The position numbers and the translations under genes were made by a program. This document shows positions 43,501-51,745 of a DNA stretch of 64,000 nucleotides, piece by piece. The first letter of the stretch is position 1. Every line of letters starts with the position of its first letter. Source of the stretch: Paragordius varius (Eukaryota; Nematomorpha). The stretch lies in contig OZ176050.1 of assembly GCA_964247055.1 (NCBI GenBank), forward strand, positions 9,176,001 through 9,240,000, written 5' to 3'. The notes under the pieces are model-generated. The model was not told the origin of the DNA. It did no database searches and was given only the letters and a program-made list of their open reading frames with translations.

Positions 43501-46500
43501 TACAAACTTCTATTTCTTTCTAAATTAAACGCAGGGGTGTAAATTTAATTTAGACTTTTAATTTCATATTTATTTATTTTTTTATTTATGTATGTATTTA
43601 TTTGTGCTAGAATTAGATGTGAAAATTTCCAAAATTATAATTGTTATTAAAATACTGTAAGAGTCACTTCCATCAAATTATGGAAATTTTAACAAGATAT
43701 AATTAAAAGCATTAACTATTTTATGAAATAAAACAGATAAGAAAGTAAAAATTAACTATGGAAAAAAATAATATATCTAATTGTTGTAAATTTTGAGATA
43801 AAATTAATTTTATTAGAACCATTCAAAAGTTCAGTTATATAATGGATAAATAAAAACCTGAAATCTTTGCAATAAAATATGTGGACCACCTTGATTAATG
43901 AACATTTGCAAATCGGCGACCGCTACATTATCCAATATTCGAACACAGCGTGTTTCATACTTTGTTTAAAAAATATTGGAATTATTTATCATTTTTTTTA
44001 AATTTAAATATATATATTATTATAATACCAAAATGAGATGAGGGTCAGATTTATATTTTGAGGCGCAAGCCAATAAATCCTTAATCATTCCATTGTTGCG
44101 AAACATTTCATCATCTATAATTCATTATAAAAAATAATTAAGCGTATATAGCTTCCAATATTCATGTATTATGAGAGCAATTAAAAAATTATCACATAAA
44201 GTACCATATCACAATGCTAAACTTTAAAACTTTTAAAATATTATATGAATTATATTAAAAACACCAAAAATAAAAGCATCATACCTTCGCCCAACTCGGT
44301 TAAATGAAAAACAAACGACAACAAACTCAATCCATAATTCTTGATTGCTATAGCTAACATCGTTTCATCAGAATTTACGGTGTTATTAATTTCGGGATTG
44401 TTAAATAAGTTCTTTAAGTCGGCATCTACGAAAACATAATTTATTTGTATAAATCTATATAAAAGTGTATAAAAATTATTATAAAATATAGTTAATTTTC
44501 TACTGTTTTGAGATGATGTAGAAAGGTATGAATTCACGCTATTCATATATGCGGAATTGTTAAGGAAATCTCGAATAGCTTTTGGTATTATGCCTGTATA
44601 AGATGCAATTTGAGTTGCTTCGACAATAAAACTCATGGGGATTTTACTGTAGTAAAATAAATGGTATTTTTGAAACATGGTACAATTGTTAAAAAAGGTT
44701 ATAATATAACTCCATTCACATTAAAATGCTATATAATACTAAAGAGCTCATATGCACTTTTTTCCGACTTCTAAATAAGCTCTGAGTTTTAAGGTGCTTT
44801 AACCACCAAAATATAAAAATAGATTGATATCTTCAAAATATAATTTTTATGAATTTTCATATGCCAATTAGTATTATACCTTTGAAAAGGTTGATGATTT
44901 GACAAAAACATCGTTAGGAACTGTAAAGCAGAGGTTTTGACCCGCTAAAAATGGAAATATATTCATTGCAACAATTAGAAAATATTAGGTTATGCATCAA
45001 AAAATATAAAAAGTAAGTATATACCAAATATATATTTTCGTTTGGAAGATTCAAGAGGTTACAAACATCAAAGATCAAATCTTTCGTTATGATTGAATGC
45101 AATTGATTTGTGTATTTTTTGCATTTCACTATAACAGATAAATATAATTGGGTAATATATAAATCAAATTAAATAAACCATGATAACGGTTTTAAATCTT
45201 TAAAAACAAATATTTTAAGAAGAAATGAATACATAATAATGCCAATGCTTTTAGACGAACAGATACAGCACATATTCGATTTTTTAGATTGGGAAACACG
45301 TAAGCCATTCTAACTTGACAAAATAATTCCATCTATTATATAATAAGAAAGGGTAAAAAAATTAAATTTATCATGAATAAAAATAATATAGCAAGGTTGA
45401 TTAAAAAACGGACGATGAAACAAACGATAGTTGCAAATTAATCATTACATCAGCACCGAGCACAGATGAATTAGTAATAAAATTTGTAAATTAGGAGTCT
45501 ATATTATGGTTATGTTACCAAATCTGACAAATTTTAAAACTAAGACTCATATTAGTGTAATTTATGTGAAAATTACGTACAATCATATGTTAAAATTCAC
45601 CACCATTAATAATAAAGCACCGTTTTATAATTTTTTTGTTAATTTCATCACATGTCTTCAAGATCAAAATGTAAATAATTACACAAAAAAAGAATTAAAT
45701 AAAGGAAACTATTTTGTCATACATACCTTCCTATCATCCGGAATGGTAAATCGTTTAAAAAAATCATGCATCACATAAGAGGGTATTGGATCCTTGCCCA
45801 CTAACTTTATATTAAATCACAAAAATAAATTGATAAAATAATTATTATATTGATGTGATAAAATCTGTTAAAAAATAAATGAATTTCTATTTTAAAGTTG
45901 GTTTTTAACTGATATCAAAATATAAATTTTTTTCGATACAAAAGTTTATTACTTTGTTAACATTATCTACGTGAATGGTAATATTGGAATCACGCAAGGT
46001 TGAATGCTGAGTAGTAGTTTCTTTGATATCCTATTTATTGATTTATATAATTATCATTGTATTAATAGAAAAATAAATTTGTTTGATTGATTATCCTCTC
46101 CGAACGAGTTATGTTTTAATGCACATTTCGATTTCATATTTTTTATAATGGTTTTTAAAAAAATAATTCATAATAAATCCAAAACAATACCCTAAACCAA
46201 TATCAGTTAAAACTAATCATGAATAAATAATTTAAATTATAATATCCTATTAAAATTTACACTATATAGAAATGAACCTTCCTAATATAAAAAATAACTT
46301 ATGTAATCGTAATTTTTAATTATTTTATAAAGTTAAGCACGTGTATCTTGCAAAATAATTTAGTTTAAAAAAATTATAAACAGATAATTGATATCAATAT
46401 CATTAAAAAATAATAAAATATAAATAAATTTTAATAATAAATATGCGTATATTGATTCAATCATAATCATACAATTAAACATTATTGGTAATTAATATTA

Positions 46501-47462
46501 TAATTTTACGTAATTAAAAAAATAAGACTTGACAATACAAAAGGCAAAATTATTATTGGTTCATTGGGTCTTTTAGAATGTTAGTACGGAAAAAATGAAA
46601 AACATAATGACAGATTAAAATATTTTTAAAGAGGTTCCCATTGACCAATAATATGGCTTTTTACTGTATTTACTTAATTATAAAAATATATTACGGGAGT
46701 AGTTATTGCTGAAGATGGGGCAAACTCAAAGTGTAGCGAAGTGCATGAACTTGGATAATCCTTTAAAAGATTTTAATATATAATAATTCTTACGGATAAT
46801 GGTTGATCCAAACAACAATTGAATAATAAGACATCATACCAATTCTGTAAAAAAATAAAAAGCCAAGAATTTACCTGTGCTAAGTAAAGAAGAGTGCTGT
46901 ACAATTTATTTCGTATACTTCGAGGTAACTTTATTAGTATATTTGATTTTTTTAACATATGGACTAAAAAATCTAATATATATTCTACAAGTGCATAATC
47001 GCTAGATTCCAATAAATTTATTAAAGCCTAAAAAATTAAATTTATATGAACTTTAATTAATTTAAAATAATTTATTTTGTGCTTGAAATCTGAGTTGGAC
47101 AAATTTTCAATCGCGTTCATCAATATTATTTTATCCTTATCAATTACTTTATATATACCAGGGTGTTTTGGGTTAAATCACAATTTAATAACCATTGAGA
47201 ATTAGGAGCTTTTTGACTAGCATTTTGAAAAAATTTAATCATTTTGTTATAATTTTCGTCTATCGTTTGCTTTTCAGCTTTTTTAATAAGATTTGCAGAC
47301 TTATCAAAATTATCCATACTAACTATGAAAACTTAACAGATGCTGAACTAACTATTAGCAAAATTACCAAATGAATTTTGAAACACTAAATCAAAGCTCT
47401 TTATTGCGCATAAAATTTTCAATGTATATTTGGGTGTTGTTAGACTCCCATTATCATTTCGC
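26..47462 (-). CDS. HUWE1: HUWE1-type giant HECT E3 ubiquitin ligase (many exons, 3' end outside window)
   Basis: This gene encodes an E3 ubiquitin ligase that takes ubiquitin from an E2 onto its HECT cysteine and passes it to substrates in nucleus and cytoplasm. Translated exons on the minus strand follow human HUWE1 in order: DUF908 (about 47.4-42.9 kb), DUF913 (42.8-38.0 kb), UBA (32.9 kb), WWE (28.7 kb), helical repeats (27.5-24 kb), acidic linkers (24-10 kb), three UBM motifs (10.0-9.1 kb), pre-HECT helices and the HECT N-lobe (1.9 kb to the edge). Exons are joined by GT/AG introns. Most of those I resolved are 70 to 1500 nt, but two of 30 nt sit near the 5' end. The HECT C-lobe, with its catalytic Cys, lies left of position 1. 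The first exon, expected to carry about 45 residues, was not found upstream of 47,462. Linkers are unusually rich in Asn, Ser and Thr. The assignment is firm; many individual exon borders are not. Confidence 0.93.
2480..6900 (-). other. HUWE1: HUWE1 exon block: pre-HECT helical and low-complexity region
   Basis: Several exons (about 2.5-2.7, 3.18-3.41, 3.77-4.10, 4.17-4.43, 4.49-4.93, 5.01-5.39 and 5.64-6.72 kb) code for the stretch between the UBM motifs and HECT. Recognisable anchors are [19 protein letters not shown], matching the human LSLDELWDMLGECLKELEE segment, and [18 protein letters not shown], matching FFLRVLQVIIQLRDDTRRA. The rest is poorly conserved linker with Asn, Ser and Thr runs. 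Exon edges here are approximate because the linkers cannot be checked against a family sequence. Confidence 0.75.
6986..7856 (-). other. HUWE1: HUWE1 exon block: conserved helices after the UBM motifs
   Basis: Two exons are resolved, 7856-7562 and 7197-6986, separated by a 364-nt intron. The first starts in a Gly/Arg/His-rich linker and ends in [20 protein letters not shown]. The second continues [37 protein letters not shown]. They align with the human HUWE1 segment around LLDHEALSCLLVLLFVDEP and HWVIRSLLSILQ. This segment is part of the solenoid that leads from the UBM motifs to the HECT domain. Confidence 0.88.
8380..10045 (-). other. HUWE1: HUWE1 exon block: three ubiquitin-binding motifs (UBM, DUF4414)
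   Basis: Three LP-containing ubiquitin-binding motifs occur in order. [16 protein letters not shown] lies at about 10,026-9,975, [16 protein letters not shown] at about 9,853-9,806, and [17 protein letters not shown] at about 9,152-9,101. Each keeps the invariant Leu-Pro pair of the family, which recognises the Leu8 side of ubiquitin. The next exon (about 8,500-8,385) reads [18 protein letters not shown], the counterpart of human MEDSVLAVMPPDIAAEAQ. Number, order and spacing match human HUWE1, so the motif triplet is intact. Confidence 0.93.
10477..10595. mobile_element. CACTA-like MITE in a HUWE1 intron
   Basis: A 119-bp fold-back element whose two arms read CACTATATTAGGGC and, inverted, CACTATAGTAGGGC. 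The match continues imperfectly for about 50 bp per arm (ending in TATGGAAAAAACAAGA and TATGGAAAAAAGAAAG). It is flanked on both sides by TCA, a 3-bp target duplication. CACTA-beginning TIRs plus a 3-bp duplication are the signature of the CACTA/CMC superfamily. There is no coding capacity, so it is non-autonomous. Confidence 0.72.
13428..13990 (-). other. Unassigned GC-richer open frames inside a HUWE1 intron
   Basis: A large intron (about 13.14-14.70 kb) holds a patch less AT-rich than its surroundings. On the minus strand, 13,975-13,815 reads [20 protein letters not shown] followed by [16 protein letters not shown], a membrane-like sequence. After a frame change there is a 111-codon open frame (13,763-13,428) starting [13 protein letters not shown]. 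Neither matches HUWE1. It may be the remnant of an inserted gene or transposon, or a nuclear copy of organelle DNA. I cannot name it. Confidence 0.3.
15960..16270. repeat. Dispersed repeat and SINE-like segment in a HUWE1 intron
   Basis: The part near 16,010-16,040 (CTGCATATGTGTCAAACAGC) recurs near 56,783 and, weaker, near 60,230. The part at 16,263-16,200, read on the minus strand, has GTAGGTAGGGCGCTGAAC and then GAGTTTGAACCCC about 35 bp later, spaced like pol III A and B boxes. A related stretch starts at 371 (GTAGGTAGGGCATTAAAC). No tRNA cloverleaf forms, so a decayed tRNA-derived SINE is the most I would claim. Confidence 0.35.
22051..22955. mobile_element. hAT-like non-autonomous DNA transposon in a HUWE1 intron
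   Basis: The ends are AGGGCTTCGAAC at 22,051 and its inverse GTTCGAAGCCCT at 22,955, close to the CAGGGCTTCGAA-type ends of many hAT elements. The arms stay loosely similar (repeated GGTTCC and CCGGTT motifs on both sides). No intact 8-bp target duplication is visible, so the copy is old or its flanks have drifted. An inner segment near 22,585 (CAGTGGCATTTAACACGGG) resembles another hAT end and may be a nested insertion. No transposase frame is seen. Confidence 0.55.
23900..27540 (-). other. HUWE1: HUWE1 exon block: helical repeats between WWE and acidic region
   Basis: Exons near 27.5-27.3, 26.5, 25.85-25.39, 24.78-24.48, 24.2 and 24.0 kb code for alpha-helical solenoid. Anchors against human HUWE1 are [20 protein letters not shown] (human LRLCLRLTRDHKYAMMF), [15 protein letters not shown] (human SVLAFVLDHLLPHTQ) and [14 protein letters not shown] (human KGLVNDLARVPHSL). 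The order agrees with the human protein, which supports one continuous gene through this stretch. Confidence 0.82.
27106..27140. repeat. Compound (CA)n(TA)n microsatellite
   Basis: An uninterrupted CA run passes into a TA run inside a HUWE1 intron. Confidence 0.9.
28080..29131 (-). other. HUWE1: HUWE1 exon block: WWE domain
   Basis: The exon ending near 28,715 reads [18 protein letters not shown], matching the human WWE core NNWRWFDDRSGRWCSYS. The next exon, starting near 28,460, continues [19 protein letters not shown], matching the second half of the domain (human VRFTAGRRRYTVQF). WWE domains bind poly(ADP-ribose)-type ligands or mediate protein contacts. The exon also holds the preceding helices ([18 protein letters not shown]). 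A disordered Asn/Ser insertion follows the domain. WWE next to a HECT architecture separates this gene from fungal TOM1, which lacks it. Confidence 0.88.
28551..28579. repeat. (TA)n microsatellite
   Basis: A pure TA run of about 29 bp in the intron that interrupts the WWE domain. Confidence 0.9.
29702..29982. mobile_element. Fold-back MITE, AATTCACCC family, copy 1
   Basis: The left end reads TACCATTTACACTTCAAATT, then three or four tandem variants of a roughly 21-bp motif containing AATTCACCCTT. The right end carries the inverted motif (AGGGTAAATTTGAATT) and TGTAAATG. The core is AT-rich with no frame. This copy has a short right arm and lies in a HUWE1 intron. Flanking TA on both sides suggests TA target duplication. 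Confidence 0.6.
30100..31610 (-). other. HUWE1: HUWE1 exon block: helices between UBA and WWE
   Basis: Exons near 31.6-31.33, 31.0-30.87 and 30.36-30.11 kb lie between the UBA and WWE blocks. They read in part [14 protein letters not shown], which has the Ala-Ile-x-x-Ser/Thr-Leu spacing of a ubiquitin-interacting motif but lacks a strong acidic lead, then [17 protein letters not shown] and [19 protein letters not shown]. Human HUWE1 has a UIM just after its UBA, so the position fits, but the UIM call is weak. The rest is helical and only loosely conserved. Confidence 0.65.
31800..33187 (-). other. HUWE1: HUWE1 exon block: UBA domain
   Basis: The exon around 32,980-32,660 codes for [20 protein letters not shown] followed by [18 protein letters not shown] (about 32,875-32,761). 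This is a full UBA domain, a three-helix ubiquitin-binding fold. It matches human [20 protein letters not shown] and [14 protein letters not shown] almost residue for residue, including the Met-Gly-Phe loop and the C-terminal leucine pair. Flanking sequence is Thr/Asn-rich linker. Confidence 0.93.
33190..33970. repeat. Possible very old copy of the AATTCACCC fold-back family
   Basis: Between the UBA exon and the next HUWE1 exon upstream there are degraded motifs on the left (TTCAGTTCACCGTTCAA, CATTTAAATTCACC) and inverted ones on the right (GAGGGTATTTAAAATGAGG, TTCAAGGGTAAATTCG). Ends and spacing are no longer clear. Confidence 0.3.
34160..37800 (-). other. HUWE1: HUWE1 exon block: armadillo-like segment between DUF913 and UBA
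   Basis: Exons near 37.8-37.57, 37.33-36.99, 36.2-35.6, 35.4-35.03, 34.82-34.52 and 34.39-34.25 kb. The most recognisable piece is [19 protein letters not shown], in the place of human LDAWLMLVEKMVNPTTVLE. One exon (36.2-35.6 kb) is mostly Asn/Ser/Thr linker ([20 protein letters not shown] and more), a species-specific expansion. Exon calls rest on order and phase more than on similarity. Confidence 0.65.
38283..38606. mobile_element. Fold-back MITE, AATTCACCC family, copy 2
   Basis: This is the best preserved copy. The ends are TACCATTTACAATTCAAATT and, inverted, TACCATTTACAGTTCAAATT. Both arms carry tandem variants of the 21-bp motif (CCTCGAACAATTCAAATTCA on the left; TTCGAGGGTGAA and TTCAAGGGTGAA on the right). 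TA abuts the CCATTTACA ends on both sides, consistent with a TA target. It is inside a HUWE1 intron. Confidence 0.7.
41831..42034. mobile_element. Long-TIR fold-back MITE in a HUWE1 intron
   Basis: Two arms of about 85 bp are inverted copies of each other with few differences. The outer part is ATCCTTTATTTTATCAA and the inner part is GGAAAAAACAAGAG next to TCTATGGTA, separated by a short loop. The inner motif GGAAAAAACAAGA also occurs in the CACTA-like element at 10.5 kb, so the two may share ancestry. A folded transcript would be a near-perfect hairpin. Confidence 0.7.
46845..46874 (-). other. HUWE1: 30-nt in-frame micro-intron (or retained segment) in HUWE1
   Basis: The segment starts GTAAAT and ends TTTACAG, is a multiple of three and has no stop in frame. 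Spliced, the protein reads LLYLAQ then NWYDVLLF, closest to human LQHLAESWGGKENGF. Retained, it adds ten mostly hydrophobic residues ([10 protein letters not shown]). Splicing is favoured by the family alignment. Confidence 0.6.
47323..47352 (-). other. HUWE1: 30-nt micro-intron in HUWE1
   Basis: The intron has a GTTAGT donor and a TCATAG acceptor. Without splicing the upstream frame meets TAG at once. Removing 30 nt joins NFAN to [11 protein letters not shown] and restores the match to human HUWE1. The phase is 1. Confidence 0.7.
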
Positions 47463-47544
47463 CTAAAATAATATATGGCTATGTAATTAATTAACTTTAT
47501 AAAATTAGCCTATATTTTATCGGCAAAATCTTAATATATTTTTG

Positions 47545-48150
47545 TTATATCAGCTTGTTTTTAGATCGTTTTTTGGAGCTGTCCAAATTTTAGACTGTAG
47601 AAGTCACAAAACTATAAAAATATAAGCTTTTTTATCTATTACTGAGAACAATGTTTGATAGATTAAGTTTTAACTAAAAAAACTTTTAAATCTGTAATTT
47701 ATTTACAAACTTCTCTGGAATATAAATTTACCCCAATATGTAAGCTGGGACAATAAGGTGAAAAGTATATAAGATAAATAATTTAAAAAAATGTTTTTGC
47801 ACTATATGCCTTAAAAGCTAAAGAGAGCCTATTTTAAAATTGGCCTAATGGTATAAAAAATTAAGTTGATAAAATATATATATTTTGATAGAAAAATGTA
47901 TTAGGAATATCATGCTTTTGCTTTTAGGGCTAACGAGAGATATAACACTTCATTACCTTTTTACTTTTTACCCTAGTTTACATTTTTGGCCATTTGATAA
48001 CCCAGAGCTCAGATTTGATAACCTACTGTTTTGAAAGATATTTTAGTTGAAATTTAATTATCAATTGTTCGTATGTGGTTGATAAAAAAGCTAATATTTT
48101 TAACAGTTTTGTGCAATCGGGACAGCTCCAAATTAATTGAAAAAACAGCT
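47545..48150. mobile_element. Fold-back element with TTTGGAGCTGTCC arms
   Basis: The left arm (from about 47,550) and the right arm (ending about 48,150) are inverted versions of each other over roughly 100 bp, sharing TTTGGAGCTGTCC, CACAAAACT and AGCTTTTTTATC. Partial relatives occur at 56,410 (TTTTGGAGCTATCC) and 58,245 (ATAGAGCTACCCAAATT). No coding frame is present. Confidence 0.5.
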
Positions 48151-49135
48151 GCTATTAAAATTAAAATTTATTGTGTTTTGCTGGTAAATTATAGCCTCTT
48201 TTAGAAGTTAATTATTTACTTTTTTAACCATAATATACATTAATTTGCTTGTTGCATTAGCGATTTAAAAAATTATAGAAAAAACGGTGAAAAAATTAGA
48301 GATGAGGATATTTTACAATTTTACATTTTTTAAAAAAAATATGCATTATGGGCCTAAAAGACCAAGAGCATATTTTTAAAATCGGCAAAATATTTTAAAT
48401 ACTTTTAAGGATCTTCAAATTTTAAATCGCTCTGGAATATAAAACTACCCCAAAAGATCATGGATAGTTAAAATATATACTTACACAATTGTGGTAATGC
48501 TCTAATTTAGAGAATGGCCAAATTGGCGGATATTTTTTCCAAAATAATCTGAAATATATCATATACTAGAAAAAAATAAAACAAGTTTTTTTTTAGATGT
48601 GTGCTTCGAAAGTGTCAAATTTTAAACCCCCTAAAAATGGGTAGGTTTTCTTTAACTTAGAGCGAAGCTGAGATAAAACCTTAATTTACATATATATGCT
48701 TGATTTTTATATCAAAAAATATTTTAAAAATATATATTTTGATATTTTGGTGATGCGAGTTGAAAAGTCTATCGCTTTAGATTTCTTAGTAGTATATTTA
48801 TTTCAAATTTTTGCTGGATTTTCGTAACTCAATTTATATTTAACATGAATCTGAGGTCGAAAAATATTTTAATTAAAATTCTAACCTGATAGAAATTTCA
48901 GCATCATCATATATCGAAAAAAGGTTTTTATAATATTTTTTAAATCTTTACATTGTTTCCATAATGTGTAAGAAGTACCTTTCAATACAATTTTACTAAA
49001 AATTATATTTTTAACAAAAATATGCTTTTTCAAAATAAAATTTTTGTCACAATTTATATTTGATATTTTGATCGCGCAATCCCGGCGCTTTTGCGTTTAT
49101 TTTAACACTTGGATACAACACACTCATTTTAGTCC

Positions 49136-49684
49136 TTCGATTCAAATTGGGGTAGTTGGATACCCCAGGCCTGTTTAAAATCAAATAGTTTAAAAAGTAT
49201 GGAAGCAATCGAAACCATGGCAAAATTTTCCACTTATATAACATTAATAAACCGAAATATAATAAAAATATTATTTAAAAATACTTGATATTACTTATTA
49301 TGACCTAAAACTGAAAGGTAAAAATTTAGTCAACGTGACATGTGTCAAATTATAAAATTAAAAATAATACAAAATAAACCGCTTTTTTATTTCTATCAAT
49401 GTTAGATGTAATTTATATAAAAAATAAGCTCTAGTTTTACCCCTAAAATCAAATGAAGATGACATTTTGCTAAATTTTTGTAAAATAAAAATGGCGTCGA
49501 AGTAGTTTGAGGTGGAACTTTTTTTACAATACAAAATTTTATCAAGATATTTTGGCATATTTATATAATATTTATCAGGATAGAAGCATAAATTTAAATT
49601 GGGACCGTTTTCTTCAGTAGTTTTTTAAAAATTTTAATTTAAACTTAGTCTGGGGTATTTAGATACCCCAATTTGAATCGAAGT
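49136..49684. repeat. Inverted repeat pair with palindromic ends
   Basis: TTCGATTCAAATTGGGGTA at 49,136 is inverted at 49,684-49,650. Each arm is itself a small palindrome (GGGGTAGTTGGATACCCC on the left, GGGGTATTTAGATACCCC on the right). The inner 480 bp is AT-rich and non-coding. Confidence 0.5.
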
Positions 49685-49686
49685 GT

Positions 49687-50178
49687 TCAGAGAACTAGCC
49701 CATTTTAGGAGCGCCGAAAAATTTAGGATTTTCGGAGCTTACATCAAAAAATTAAGAAATTTTAAAATTTTAGCCTTTATTTATTGTAAAGAATTTATTT
49801 TTCTCCAAATAATTTTTTTTTTAATGTGCACAAATGATACCATTTTTTGATATGCACTTATCACAAAAGTGTTAATAACTTTCTTATATCACTTGTAATG
49901 ACCAAAATCACCATAATAATTCTGATCTATTTTCCTATTAAAATATATATATTTCCATAGGTTATATTATATGGATATTGTAATATTGGAAAATGGCATA
50001 ATTTGATTCTATTTAAATAATTTTTTCAGTGAAGCTAAATACTTTTTCCCAATATATATCACTAAAATATATATTAAACTAACTATAAAACGCAAAATAA
50101 TATTTTAAAAAATTTATTTATAGATGCGGGTTCCGAAAATTTTAAATTTTCCCGCTCCTCTAAAACGGGCTAGTTCTC
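49687..50178. mobile_element. Fold-back element with GAGAACTAGCCC ends
   Basis: A terminal inverted repeat of about 45 bp: the left arm starts GAGAACTAGCCCATTTTAGG and the inverted right arm starts GAGAACTAGCCCGTTTTAGA. The body is AT-rich. A homologous segment of about 300 bp starts at 56,088 (TAGAACTAGCCCATTTTA) in the same relative order, so this is a family. Confidence 0.6.
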
Positions 50179-50689
50179 TTAAAAAATGCTTATGCCGAGA
50201 TTGCTTAATTTAAATACATGCTACATTTTGATATCAACTATACATATTTTTTTAAATATGTAATTTTTAACCAAATTTTGTTGCATATTAATACTGTTTT
50301 GAGGCATGCTGGAAAAGGTATGAAAACGGTATAAGATATTATAAAAACACTTTGGGTGGGGTGATAAAATTGTTTAATGATTTTCAAGTTTTTCAAGTGG
50401 CTAGCTTTCATGTAAAAAAATGGAGTTAAGTAAAGCAAGAAAAATTGAATCGGATGTGATAAAAAATCATAGATCAAATAAAACTTAAAGATTTTTCAAT
50501 GGTGCAGGGCACCGTTGACGGTAACAAAGATATGTGTAAAAAAATTTTGGCAGCTATATATGCATATAATTTAGGTTTTATATAATATCGAAACCTTTGT
50601 AAATGTTATAAACTGTTTGATATTTGGCTAATAAAATACTTAATCTATGTGGATACAAAAGAAGATGATGAGAATTTTTTTGCGTATTA

Positions 50690-50996
50690 TACCATTTAAA
50701 ATTCAAATTCACCCTTGAACAATTCAAATTCCCCCTTCACCATTCAAATTCACCCTTGAACAATTTAAATTCTCCCTAAAATAAATTAGGTTTTTTTAAG
50801 ATTAAAAATTACCTATATTTTATAATATTAAAATATAAAATTCTGTTCAAAAGTAATATAACGCTGAAAAAATAATAAACAATATCGTAAAAATATATTT
50901 CATATTAATGATGAGTTATATTATCCCGAAAACACAAAATTTATTTTTAGGATGAATTTGAATTGTTTAGGGGTGAATGTGAATTGGATATAGGTA
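50690..50996. mobile_element. Fold-back MITE, AATTCACCC family, copy 3
   Basis: The left end reads TACCATTTAAAATTCAAATT with four tandem motifs (CACCCTTGAACAATTCAAAT and variants). The right end has GGATGAATTTGAATTG, GGGGTGAATGTGAATT and TAGGTA. The end is more eroded than in copy 2. This copy is intergenic. Confidence 0.6.
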
Positions 50997-51676
50997 TTAA
51001 AAACAACAATGCATCTAAAAGTTTTATAAATTCATCAGTTCCGCGAACCCTAAAAAACATTTGCATAAATCAATAATATATTTTTTGAGCATTTTTGAAA
51101 ATTAATCCCACAAAGATTCAGTAATGGGATTCCTAACGTACTTTGTACATCAAAATATGAATAGGAAGAATTTTTTCATTTTAAAAGTTAATAGTTAATC
51201 AAAAGTCAATATGTTGATATGTTTTATAGACATCCGATTTTTATTTGCAGACCCATCAAAATTGGTAGCAAAACGTGAAACGGACACGGGGGAAGTTATT
51301 GATATTATCAATTGATAAAATGGTGCAAAATATCAATCGAAGCATTTCCGATGAAATGATTTATAAGTTAAAATTTATTCATTTTATATATAATAATTAT
51401 AACTATGATTTTTTATTTTTAACTGGATATTAAACATCAAAGCTGTAGAAGTAACAAAAATGTTTAATTGTTTAATTTTTTATATTATAGGTACATCAGG
51501 ACCTAAACTACTTGTGATAAATAAAGAAGTAACAAAATCATCCCAAGATAAGAGAACTAAAATGCATTTTGGAAAATAAAGTGTTACAGCTTCAAAAAGA
51601 AGTTTTAGTTCAAGAAAAACATTAAAATAAATATTTATAATAATTGATACTGCAATAATTTATTTATATTACATTA

Positions 51677-51745
51677 CTAGCGTGAATCTCGTGCTGCTAC
51701 GCAGCCCGAGGAAGTCCTTCGGACTTATGGAGGGGGGGTTCGAAG
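51677..51745 (-). repeat. Helitron-like 3' end module, terminal copy
   Basis: About 69 bp: on the plus strand CTAG, the two hairpins, a seven-base G run and TTCGAA. The second hairpin has one mismatch here (GGACTTA). Confidence 0.6.

Larger units (their letters stand above)
42850..47462 (-). other. HUWE1: HUWE1 exon block: N-terminus and DUF908
   Basis: The first exon I can place is 47,462-47,353, followed after a 30-nt intron by an exon from 47,322 that reads [19 protein letters not shown], the counterpart of human HWVDLLDRFDGILADAGQ. Later exons give [20 protein letters not shown] (46.99 kb), [17 protein letters not shown] (45.75 kb), [20 protein letters not shown] (45.33 kb; human [20 protein letters not shown]), [20 protein letters not shown] (44.94 kb) and [20 protein letters not shown] (43.95 kb). 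All match DUF908 in order. The ATG at 47,317 is not taken as the start because the upstream exon extends the match to IKTW of the human protein (here IKSF). Confidence 0.88.
47463..51676. other. Repeat-rich intergenic DNA between HUWE1 and the Helitron-like array
   Basis: There is no convincing gene. The stretch is made largely of fold-back elements (47.55-48.15, 49.14-49.68, 49.69-50.18 and 50.69-51.0 kb) in AT-rich DNA. The HUWE1 promoter and its missing first exon should lie in the first part of this interval, but I could not place them. Short open stretches at 50.5 and 51.25 kb are discussed among rejected items. Confidence 0.6.

Noticed and set aside
47317-47317. The ATG at 47,317 as start of HUWE1
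   Set aside because: An upstream exon joined by a 30-nt intron extends the family match, so the true start is further upstream and was not found.
26-47462. Several separate genes instead of one
   Set aside because: The domain order matches human HUWE1 from end to end, phases agree where tested, and no polyadenylation-promoter junction is apparent. Without cDNA a split cannot be fully excluded.
50460-51650. Possible plus-strand exons (for example KDFSMVQGTVDGNKDMCKKI at 50.49 kb and PSKLVAKRETDTGEVIDIIN at 51.25 kb)
   Set aside because: The frames are short, do not join in phase, and the first one overlaps a diverged relative of the 56.8/60.2 kb repeat and is also open on the other strand. 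No protein family is recognised.
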